Assembly (NCBI GenBank): GCA_002335385.1
Contig: DCVK01000030.1
Span: forward strand, 1 to 32,774
Length of the DNA: 32,774 nt
DNA from: Candidatus Aminicenantes bacterium UBA2190
GTDB lineage: Bacteria > Acidobacteriota > Aminicenantia > UBA2199
Direction: 5' to 3'
Shown piece by piece: positions 23,684-29,865 of the stretch. The notes beneath the pieces are model-generated. The model saw only the letters and a list, made by a program, of their open reading frames with translations, had not been told where the DNA came from and made no database searches. The stretch's first letter is position 1. Each line of letters starts with the position of its first letter. A program made the position numbers and the translations under genes.

Positions 23684-25306
23684 TCATTCGCTGGTGAAAT
23701 AGAGGGGGTTGGCCGCCAGGAAGGCGTCGCTGAAAATGTCGCGCACCACGCTGCCCTTCAGGTCCCGGGAGAGGGGAAAGCCGGCGTAATAGAGCAGAGT
23801 GGGGAACAGGTCGGCCAGGCGCACGCTTTCCTGGAACAGGCCCTTCTTCAAGGCCGACTTCTCGTACATCAGGAAGGCCCCCTGAGCGTCCGGGGGCTTG
23901 AACACATACACGTCGCGGCGGCCGAGGTAGTTGACCATGATGCGCCGCCATATGGGCATGGGGACGACCTCGTGCAGGTTCAGCACCAGCAGCAGCTCGT
24001 TGTCGCCCATGGCGCCGATGATCTTGCCGATGACCGAGTCGTAGAATTCGTAGTATTTGTCCAGGATCCAGCCGTATTTCCGGCTCTGCTCCTCGTCGAT
24101 GAGGTTGCCGAAGTTCTCGGGGCGGGCATAGTGGTAATAATGGGCGTTGATGCTGGCCAGGCCGCCGAGCTGCACCAGCGAATAGCGGTAGTCGCGGGTC
24201 TTCAGCTCCGGTATCTGCTTGCGCAGAAAGCTGTCGTAAAAAAACGTCTTCTTCAGCACATCCAGCTTGGGGTCGGCGTTCTCCAGCGTGGGGGAAAAGA
24301 ACTGCACGAAGGCGTTGTTCTTTTTCAGGTTCTTCCCCGCGTACGGCGGCCAGACCGACGGCACCAGCATGGTGAAGGTCTTGAAGCCGTTGTGCTCGTA
24401 GAACCCGCGGATGCGGTCATTGGGAACGGCCGCGTTCTCCTTGTAAAAAAAGGTCACGCCGAGCTTGGAGGAATTGCGGAACAGGATGTAGCGGGGGCCG
24501 ATGTCGAACACCAGGGGCACGTCGCGGAAGCGGTACTTGTAGGCGGAATGGTCGGCGGACTCCCCCGGCGGCTCGCCGCTCAGCAGGGCGTTGAGCAGCG
24601 ACAGGTCCATGTTGGGCCGGTGGGTCTTCAGGCGGCCGACCACGCCGTTGCTGCGGATCCAGTTCAGGTTCAGCAGCGTCTGCTCCTGGGAGGAGCTGAG
24701 CAGGTGGTTGAGCGACAGGCCGTCCATGACCACGATGTTGAGCTGGCGGGCGGGAGTGATCACCGGAGCGGTATATTTCGGCGCGGGGGGCGGCGGCGGC
24801 TGCCAGTGCGTGACCAGGGCGTACACGGCCAGGCCGTCGGCCAGCAGCAGCAGCAGGAAGAGGGCGTGCAGCCACTTCTTGCGCTGCGAGCGGACGAATA
24901 CGAAGACCATGCCCAGGAGCAGCACCAGGAAATGCAGCAGCAGGACCTTGACATAGCGCAGGCGGGAGGCGGCGCTGAAAAAGTCGTGATAGCAATCGTA
25001 ATTGGCGTAGAAGATGACCGCAACGACCAGCATGGTGAAGGAGAGGAAGAAGACCGCCGAGGGGGGATTGAAAATGCCGATGGGATACCGGCGCTCGGCG
25101 AAGAACTGCACGACGAAGAAAGTCAGGGCGATGCCGACGAACCACAAGGGGCCGTAGTAGGTCAGCAGGTCGAGGTAGAGCATCAGCAGGTCGGGGGGGG
25201 CGATGACGACCGCCGGGTTGAGCAGCCCGATCAGGCAGGCGATGAAGAAGGTGAAGACGCCGGCGGCGAAGGCGAAATGGAGAACCAATCTGCCCGAACG
25301 CAGCAA
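23684..25306 (-). CDS. Membrane-anchored AlkP-superfamily protein with degenerate metal site
   Basis: A 540-residue protein with five membrane helices within residues 10-165, a Pro-rich linker (near 170) and a type-I phosphodiesterase/AlkP-like domain. The fold is recognisable: NIVVMDGLSLNHL with D195, GVVGRLKTHRPN, an ALLSGEPP segment, HYYHYARPENFG, and the C-terminal pattern ADLFPTLLYYAGFPLSRDLKGSVV. The usual catalytic residues look altered: the nucleophile Thr before the TG motif aligns with Asn, and the SDHG motif is replaced by NLHE. It may therefore be a non-enzymatic relative. Start is uncertain: TTG 25306, 1 nt after the FHA stop, without Shine-Dalgarno. Confidence 0.6.
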   Translation of the reverse strand: MLRSGRLVLHFAFAAGVFTFFIACLIGLLNPAVVIAPPDLLMLYLDLLTYYGPLWFVGIALTFFVVQFFAERRYPIGIFNPPSAVFFLSFTMLVVAVIFYANYDCYHDFFSAASRLRYVKVLLLHFLVLLLGMVFVFVRSQRKKWLHALFLLLLLADGLAVYALVTHWQPPPPPAPKYTAPVITPARQLNIVVMDGLSLNHLLSSSQEQTLLNLNWIRSNGVVGRLKTHRPNMDLSLLNALLSGEPPGESADHSAYKYRFRDVPLVFDIGPRYILFRNSSKLGVTFFYKENAAVPNDRIRGFYEHNGFKTFTMLVPSVWPPYAGKNLKKNNAFVQFFSPTLENADPKLDVLKKTFFYDSFLRKQIPELKTRDYRYSLVQLGGLASINAHYYHYARPENFGNLIDEEQSRKYGWILDKYYEFYDSVIGKIIGAMGDNELLLVLNLHEVVPMPIWRRIMVNYLGRRDVYVFKPPDAQGAFLMYEKSALKKGLFQESVRLADLFPTLLYYAGFPLSRDLKGSVVRDIFSDAFLAANPLYFTSE

Positions 25307-25307
25307 T

Positions 25308-25829
25308 TTACTTTTCGAACGCCTGCGACGTGGTGATGAGCATCAGCGTGGTCTGGCCGATCTTGAATTCCGTCTGGTCGGTGATCTCGGTGATGGATAC
25401 CTTGTCGTCGTTGATGAAGGTGCCGTTGGTGCTGCCCAGGTCGCGCAGGAATATCTTCTCGTTGCGCACCTCGATGGCCAGGTGCTTGCGCGAGACCTCC
25501 TTGTCGGGGATGATCAGGTCGACCTTGCCGCGGCCGATCAGGACATAGGGCTTGTTCAGATGGAAAATGAAGCCGGCGCGGGCGCCCTTGATGACCGCGA
25601 CCGAGATCTTGCGGTCGTCGGGAAGCTTCAGGTTCTCGTTGATCCACAATGAATCCTCGACCTTCTGCTGGATGATCTTGGCCGTGTCCTTCTTGCTGGA
25701 GGAGTCCCCCTTGGCCTCCATGACCTCGAAGACCGTCTGGCAGCGGGAACACTTCAGCTTGCTCTTGCCCTTGACCTTGTCGTCGGGGATCTCGTACTTG
25801 GCCTTGCATTGCGGGCATTCGATAATCAT
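25308..25829 (-). CDS. Zinc-ribbon (MJ0042-type) plus FHA-domain protein
   Basis: A 173-residue cytoplasmic protein. Residues 1-35 form an MJ0042-type zinc ribbon (C5, C8, C27, C30: ECPQCKAKYEIPDD and KCSRCQTVFEV). After a charged linker, residues 75-165 form a forkhead-associated domain with IGRG, SRKHLAI and STNGTFIN, the phosphothreonine-binding motifs. It probably reads Ser/Thr phosphorylation; no kinase or phosphatase gene is nearby. ATG 25829 is chosen because the -10 (TATAAT) ends 6 nt upstream; the in-frame ATG at 25865 lies at the -35. The mRNA is therefore likely leaderless. Followed after 1 nt by the AlkP-like gene. Confidence 0.88.
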   Translation of the reverse strand: MIIECPQCKAKYEIPDDKVKGKSKLKCSRCQTVFEVMEAKGDSSSKKDTAKIIQQKVEDSLWINENLKLPDDRKISVAVIKGARAGFIFHLNKPYVLIGRGKVDLIIPDKEVSRKHLAIEVRNEKIFLRDLGSTNGTFINDDKVSITEITDQTEFKIGQTTLMLITTSQAFEK

Positions 25830-25835
25830 GGCCGA

Positions 25836-25865
25836 ATTATAGCACCTTTGGAAAAATTTAGTCAA
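25836..25865 (-). promoter_or_regulatory. Promoter of the FHA gene, placing +1 at its start codon
   Basis: On the minus strand TTGACT (25865-25860), an 18-bp spacer and TGC plus TATAAT (-10 at 25841-25836), an extended -10. Six bases separate the -10 from ATG 25829. The -35 lies in the last codons and stop of the upstream DUF192 gene. Confidence 0.75.
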
Positions 25866-26298
25866 TCGGGATGAAAATTTTGTCCCCCACCTGCAATTTC
25901 AGCCGTTTGGCCGTGCCGCCGGCGACCTCCAGCACGTAGCGCGCCGGCAGCCCCGATTCGTAATTGGGGCAGGGGTCGGCCGTGCAGGGCGGGACCGATT
26001 CGTGCAGGCCGACGACCTGCCCGGCGCTGTTCAGGAAGATCATGTCCAGGGAGACGAGGGTGTTCTTCATCCAGAAGCTGCGCACCTCCTCCTCGGCGAA
26101 GACGAACAGCATGCCGTAGTCGCTCTTGAGCGCGCGGCGGTGCATCAGTCCCAGGGCATGTTTTTCCGGCGTATCGGCGATCTCCACGCGGAACGGCAGG
26201 TCCATCACGTAGATCGTCATGAAGCGGCCGCCGCCCTGCGAGGCGGCGCACTGGCAGCAGGACAGGGCCAGCAGCAGGAGTGTCGCGATCCTTTTCAT
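25858..26298 (-). CDS. DUF192 exported protein
   Basis: A 146-residue protein from ATG 26298, which overlaps the pcm stop (ATGA). Residues 1-20 form a signal peptide with a Cys-rich end (LLLLALSCCQCAAS), possibly lipidated although the lipobox is not ideal. The mature part is the DUF192 fold: VEIADTPEKHALGLMHRRAL, GMLFVFAEE, SFWMKNTLVSLDMIFLN and ARYVLEVAGGTAKRLKLQVGD. The biochemical role of DUF192 is not established. It is the last gene of proS-pcm-DUF192, and its terminal codons double as the -35 of the next promoter. Confidence 0.88.
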   Translation of the reverse strand: MKRIATLLLLALSCCQCAASQGGGRFMTIYVMDLPFRVEIADTPEKHALGLMHRRALKSDYGMLFVFAEEEVRSFWMKNTLVSLDMIFLNSAGQVVGLHESVPPCTADPCPNYESGLPARYVLEVAGGTAKRLKLQVGDKIFIPID

Positions 26299-26921
26299 AC
26301 CAGGGGGACGAAGATGACGCCGATGAGGTCGTCGCTGCGGATGGTCCCGGCCCGCTTGCGGTAGCATACCAATCGCTGGTCTCCTCTGCCCACGGGGGCG
26401 ATGGCGATGCCGCCGTCGGCCAGCTGGGCGAAGAGCCCTTCGGGGAATTCCACCGGGGCGGCAGTGAGCAGGATGCGGTCGAAAGGGGCGAATTCGGGCC
26501 AGCCCTCCTGGCCGCGGCCGGTCTTGAAAAAGATATTGCGATAGCCCAATCGCCCCTCCAGCAGGGCACGGGCGCCGGCAGCCAGCTCCGGGATCACCTC
26601 GACGGTGCAGACCCGGGCGGCGATCTCGGCCAACACAGCGGCCTGGTAGCCCGACCCGGTGCCGATCTCGAGCACCGATTCGCCGCCGCCCAGCTCGAGC
26701 CGCTCGGTCATGTAGGCCACGATGTAGGGCTGGGAGATGGTCTGGCCGCGGCCGATGGGCAGGGGACCGTCGGCATAGCTGCTGCCCCGCAGGTCTTCCT
26801 CCATGAAGAGCTCGCGCGGCACCTTGCCCATGGCGCGCAGCACGGCTTCGTCGCGGATGCCGCGGGCGCGCAGCTGCTGCTCGACCATCTGCAGGCGCTT
26901 CTCGGCGAAGGGGTCGTTCAT
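26295..26921 (-). CDS. pcm: Protein-L-isoaspartate O-methyltransferase
   Basis: Repairs isoaspartyl residues in aged proteins using S-adenosylmethionine. From ATG 26921 it has 208 residues: the helical N-terminus (MVEQQLRARGIRDEAVLRAMGKVPRELF), the substrate segment YADGPLPIGRGQTISQPYIVAYM, SAM motif I LEIGTGSGYQAAVLA and motif post-I VCTVEVIPEL. The expected catalytic-loop segment reads ILLTAAPVEFPEGL. The start is 2 nt after the proS stop, with no independent promoter, and the end overlaps the DUF192 gene. Upstream in-frame starts lie inside proS. Confidence 0.94.
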   Translation of the reverse strand: MNDPFAEKRLQMVEQQLRARGIRDEAVLRAMGKVPRELFMEEDLRGSSYADGPLPIGRGQTISQPYIVAYMTERLELGGGESVLEIGTGSGYQAAVLAEIAARVCTVEVIPELAAGARALLEGRLGYRNIFFKTGRGQEGWPEFAPFDRILLTAAPVEFPEGLFAQLADGGIAIAPVGRGDQRLVCYRKRAGTIRSDDLIGVIFVPLV

Positions 26922-26923
26922 GC

Positions 26924-28372
26924 CTAGTACGACTTGGCGAACAGGACGGTGTGCGGGGCTTCCTTGTCGCAGATCGCGCAAGCGGTGAAGCCGGGCTCGG
27001 GCTTGTCGAGGATGACGCGGATGGTGGCCGACGTGTCGGCCTTCACCCTGGCTTCGCAGTCGGGGCTGCCGCACCAGCCGCAGCGGATGAAGCCGCGGCT
27101 GCCGGCCATGGCCCCGGTGAGCTCGCCGTAGGTGCGCGCGTCATGGGTGTTCTCGTCGCGGAAGTCCAGGGCACGGCGGTAGAGCTCGCCCTGGATGCGC
27201 TCCAGCAGCAGGGGCAGCTCCGCGGCCAGCCTGTCCCAGGGGACGAAGCTCTTCTTGCGGTCCAGCCGGCTGACCAGCACCGCCTGCTGCTTTTCGATGT
27301 CCTTGGGACCGATCTCGATGCGTACCGGAACGCCGCGCATTTCCCAGTCGGCATATTTCCAGCCCGGGGTGTAGGCGTCGCGGTCGTCGAGAAAAACCCG
27401 GATACCGGCCGCTTTCAGTTCGGCGAAGATCTTCTGCGCCTGGGGCAGAACCGTCTCTTTCCAGTTGCCGGCCGAAATGGGGACGATCACGGCCTGGATG
27501 GGCGCCACGCGCGGCGGCAGGATGAGGCCCGAGTCGTCGCCGTGGGTCATGACCAGCGCGCCGACCAGCCGGGTGGTCGCCCCCCACGAGGTCTGCCAGG
27601 CGTACTCCAGCTTCTGTTCCCTGCTCTCGTAGCGGATGTTGAAGGCCTTGGCGAAGTTCTGGCCCAGGTTGTGCGAGGTACCGGCCTGCAGGGCCTTGCC
27701 GTCGGGCATCAGCATCTCGATGGCGTAGGTGCGCACGGCGCCGGCGAACTTCTCGCTGTCGCTCTTGCGGCCGGTGACCACCGGGATGGCCAGGTAGTCT
27801 TCCGCGAGAGTGCGGTAGGTGGCCAGCATGCGCAGCGTCTCCTCCTCGGCCTCCTCGGCGGTGGCGTGCACCGTGTGCCCCTCCTGCCAGAGGAACTCGG
27901 TGGTGCGCAGGAAGAGGCGGGTGACCTTTTCCCAGCGCACGACGTTGGCCCACTGGTTGTACAGCAGGGGCAAATCGCGCCACGACTTCACCCACTTGGA
28001 ATACATCGAGCAGATGATGGCCTCCGAGGTGGGCCGCACCGCCAGCCGCTCTTCCAGCACCTCACCGCCGCCGACGGTCACCCAGGCGACCTCGGGCGCG
28101 AAGCCCTCGACGTGCTCGGCCTCCTTCTGCAGGAGGGACTCGGGGATGAACAGGGGGAAATAGGCGTTGCGGTGGCCGCTCTCCTTGAACATGCGGTCGA
28201 GCTGGTCGCGCAGCAGCTCCCAGATCTCGTAGCCGTAGGGGCGGATGACCATCATGCCCTTCATCGGCGAGTAGTCGGCCAGCTCGGCCTTGCGCACGAC
28301 GTCGACGTACCAGGCCGAGAAATCGACCGATTTCTTGGTGATCTCCTTCACAAAATCGTTGTCAGCGGCCAT
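26924..28372 (-). CDS. proS: Prolyl-tRNA synthetase, archaeal/eukaryote-type
   Basis: Class II synthetase charging tRNA-Pro, 482 residues. It lacks the INS editing domain of the standard bacterial ProRS and instead follows the archaeal/eukaryotic (type 3) plan also found in several bacterial phyla. Motif 1 region SPMKGMMVIRPYGYEIWELL, motif 2 WANVVRWEKVTRLFLRTTEFLWQEGHTVH, and TSWGATTRLVGALVMTHGDDSGLILPP (motif 3) are clear. A C-terminal zinc-type module with cysteines (CGWCGSPDC ... CAICDKEA) ends in the conserved SY tail (FAKSY). The ATG has AAGGAG upstream and an excellent promoter. First gene of proS-pcm-DUF192. Confidence 0.96.
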   Translation of the reverse strand: MAADNDFVKEITKKSVDFSAWYVDVVRKAELADYSPMKGMMVIRPYGYEIWELLRDQLDRMFKESGHRNAYFPLFIPESLLQKEAEHVEGFAPEVAWVTVGGGEVLEERLAVRPTSEAIICSMYSKWVKSWRDLPLLYNQWANVVRWEKVTRLFLRTTEFLWQEGHTVHATAEEAEEETLRMLATYRTLAEDYLAIPVVTGRKSDSEKFAGAVRTYAIEMLMPDGKALQAGTSHNLGQNFAKAFNIRYESREQKLEYAWQTSWGATTRLVGALVMTHGDDSGLILPPRVAPIQAVIVPISAGNWKETVLPQAQKIFAELKAAGIRVFLDDRDAYTPGWKYADWEMRGVPVRIEIGPKDIEKQQAVLVSRLDRKKSFVPWDRLAAELPLLLERIQGELYRRALDFRDENTHDARTYGELTGAMAGSRGFIRCGWCGSPDCEARVKADTSATIRVILDKPEPGFTACAICDKEAPHTVLFAKSY

Positions 28373-28395
28373 TTTTTCTCCTTGTTCGTTTTTTT

Positions 28396-28424
28396 ATTAT
28401 AGATTAATCACGGCGGGTTGGCAA
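28396..28424 (-). promoter_or_regulatory. Promoter of proS-pcm-DUF192
   Basis: On the minus strand TTGCCA (28424-28419), 17 bp and a perfect TATAAT (28401-28396), 11 of 12 consensus positions. The short leader carries AAGGAG before the proS ATG at 28372. Confidence 0.8.
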
Positions 28425-28508
28425 GCCGTGAGAATAGGCCGGCCGCGATCCCAGGCTTATAGCATGCAAGGCCGATCTATGAACGGTTTATAAAAATTAT
28501 CAACGTCT

Positions 28509-28558
28509 AATATCGAGACCTGACCCCGTCGATAATATCGAGACCTGACCCCGTCGAT
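28509..28558. repeat. Tandem 25-bp duplication carrying the REP-like arm
   Basis: Two identical, adjacent 25-bp units (28509-28533, 28534-28558), each beginning with the arm AATATCGAGACCTGACCCC and ending GTCGAT. The same arm recurs in palindromic form after the EamA gene (29673-29720, 29783-29830). No inverted partner is present at this site. Confidence 0.9.
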
Positions 28559-28673
28559 TCTAGTCGATTCCGATTCCGTCGATTCTATTATCACCCGCTT
28601 TTTGTCAATCCGCGAGTCTCTCTTTCTGAACCCTGCCCGTGAGCCCTTTCTTGCTCCCAGGCTTGCTTTCTTG

Positions 28674-28701
28674 CCCTGAACCCTATACCCTGGACCCTGA
28701 A
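28674..28701. repeat. Heptameric tandem repeat, four CCCTNNA units
   Basis: CCCTGAA, CCCTATA, CCCTGGA and CCCTGAA in exact 7-bp register, 15 bp before the EamA ribosome-binding site. A partial CTGAACCCTG occurs nearby at about 28626. Same period as the arrays at 11007 and 29741 with a different unit. Confidence 0.8.
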
Positions 28702-28724
28702 CCTTTTTCTTCATCGGAGGTTTT

Positions 28725-29657
28725 TTGCCAAATAGATCACGCGATATCGCCATTTTCGCCCTGTTGATCCTGACCTTTCTGATCTGGTCCAACTCGTTCA
28801 TCGCCATCAAACTGCTCCTGGCCAGGATGGGCGCCTTCGACCTGCTGCGGCTGCGATTCCTCCCGGTCGGGGTCATCAGCATCGGCATGATCCTGTTGTT
28901 CTATCGCGCCCCGGCCTGGCGCATCCTGCGGACGCACCCCGTGCGCGTCGCGCTGGGCGGATGGCTGATGGTGATCAGCTACAATCTATTTCTTAATTCG
29001 GGGATGCGCTACGTCCAGCCCAACGCCGCCTCGCTGCTGATCGCCCTCAACCCCCTGATCACCCTGCTGCTGGCCGTGCGCTTTCTCCATGAGCCGTTCA
29101 CCCGCCGGCGCCTGCTCGGCACCCTGATCACGTTCGCCGGCCTGGCGCTGGTCGTGCTCCTGGGCCGGGTCGGCGGCACGGGCGGCAGCTGGATCACCCT
29201 CGACAAGGTCCCCTATGCCCTGCTGGTCCTGGGCGGCCCGCTGAGCTGGGCGACGGCCACCATCATCATCAAGCCGGCGCTGAAGAACCATTCCCCCCTG
29301 GTTTTCAATTTTGTCTCCCTGGCCCTCGGCAGCCTGCCGCTGTTCTTTTTCATCGACCGGCCCTTCATCGAGAAAACCCTGGCGCTGCGCCCGCTGGAAT
29401 ACGGCGCCGCCGCGTTCCTCGCCATCGCCTGCACCATCCTGGCCTTCACCTTCTGGAATATCGCCATCCGCAGCTGGCACGCTTCCAACGTGTCGCTGTT
29501 TGTCTACCTGAACCCGCCGCTCACGGCGATCTTTACCTATCTTTTCTTCGGCATCGGCATCACGCTTTTCTTCTTTGTCGGCGGCATCATCATGCTGGCC
29601 GGAATAGTGATCGCTACGTTAGACCTGCAAAGAGGTCCCGCGATCGTGACCGAGTGA
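28725..29657 (+). CDS. EamA-family (DMT superfamily) transporter, TTG start
   Basis: A 310-residue inner-membrane protein with about ten hydrophobic helices in two EamA repeats. The first repeat has LIWSNSFIAIKLLL, and the helix-4 segment YVQPNAASLLIALNPLITLLLAVRFLHEPF is typical of drug/metabolite exporters. The second repeat contains LSWATATIIIKPAL and ASNVSLFVYLNPPLTAIFTYLFFG. Substrate is unknown. The start is TTG 28725, with GGAGG 4 bases upstream. It stands alone on the plus strand, bracketed by REP-like repeats on both sides, and the first palindrome begins 15 bp after its stop. Confidence 0.88.
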   Translation: MPNRSRDIAIFALLILTFLIWSNSFIAIKLLLARMGAFDLLRLRFLPVGVISIGMILLFYRAPAWRILRTHPVRVALGGWLMVISYNLFLNSGMRYVQPNAASLLIALNPLITLLLAVRFLHEPFTRRRLLGTLITFAGLALVVLLGRVGGTGGSWITLDKVPYALLVLGGPLSWATATIIIKPALKNHSPLVFNFVSLALGSLPLFFFIDRPFIEKTLALRPLEYGAAAFLAIACTILAFTFWNIAIRSWHASNVSLFVYLNPPLTAIFTYLFFGIGITLFFFVGGIIMLAGIVIATLDLQRGPAIVTE

Positions 29658-29672
29658 AGGTGGGCAAGCACC

Positions 29673-29720
29673 GGGGTCAGGTCCCGATATCAGGCATTAA
29701 AAATATCGAGATCTGCCCCC
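29673..29720. repeat. REP-like palindrome, copy 1
   Basis: A 48-bp imperfect inverted repeat. The left arm GGGGTCAGGTCCCGATAT (29673-29690) and right arm ATATCGAGATCTGCCCCC (29703-29720) pair at 15 of 18 positions around a 12-base loop, CAGGCATTAAAA. It has no T-run, so it is not a canonical terminator, though it could stabilise the 3' end of the EamA mRNA. Confidence 0.85.
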
Positions 29721-29740
29721 CAATGCTTCTACTCCTCGGC

Positions 29741-29775
29741 GTACCGTGTACGGTGTACGGTCGACGGTGGACGGT
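29741..29775. repeat. Heptameric tandem repeat, five units of NNACGGT type
   Basis: GTACCGT, GTACGGT, GTACGGT, CGACGGT and GGACGGT in exact 7-bp register, between the two REP-like palindromes. It is the longest of three heptad arrays in the window. Confidence 0.85.
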
Positions 29776-29782
29776 GTCCATC

Positions 29783-29830
29783 GGGGTCAGGTCTCAATAT
29801 TAGACATTAAAAATATCGAGGCCTGACCCC
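29783..29830. repeat. REP-like palindrome, copy 2
   Basis: Left arm GGGGTCAGGTCTCAATAT (29783-29800) and right arm ATATCGAGGCCTGACCCC (29813-29830) pair at 16 of 18 positions around the loop TAGACATTAAAA. The loop differs from that of copy 1 at only two bases. The two copies start 110 bp apart in the same orientation. Confidence 0.88.
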
Positions 29831-29841
29831 CATGTTTGTTG

Positions 29842-29865
29842 CTGACACTGACACTGTCACTGACA
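29842..29865. repeat. Hexameric tandem repeat next to the DUF3857 gene stop
   Basis: CTGACA, CTGACA, CTGTCA and CTGACA in 6-bp register, abutting the stop codon of the minus-strand gene at 29866. Confidence 0.8.

Larger units (their letters stand above)
28425..28724. other. Gene-free, repeat-rich spacer between proS and the EamA gene
   Basis: No credible ORF. It contains a direct 25-bp duplication with REP-like sequence (28509-28558), three nearby copies of GTCGATTC (28553, 28563, 28578), a CCCTNNA heptad array (28674-28701) and the EamA ribosome-binding site GGAGG (28716-28720). I find no convincing promoter for the EamA gene here, and no terminator. Confidence 0.6.

Noticed and set aside
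23972..25336. 454-codon open frame on the plus strand opposite the AlkP-like gene
   Set aside because: Gln/Val/Gly-rich antisense artefact. The minus strand encodes membrane helices and superfamily motifs.
26951..28402. 483-codon open frame on the plus strand opposite proS
   Set aside because: Antisense shadow of a fully conserved aminoacyl-tRNA synthetase.
28509..28558. CRISPR array
   Set aside because: The two 25-bp units are directly adjacent without spacers, and there are no cas genes. This is a tandem duplication of a REP-like arm.
29673..29720. Rho-independent terminator of the EamA gene
   Set aside because: The stem is not followed by a T-run, and the identical element recurs 110 bp later and before the gene, so a dispersed repeat explains it better.
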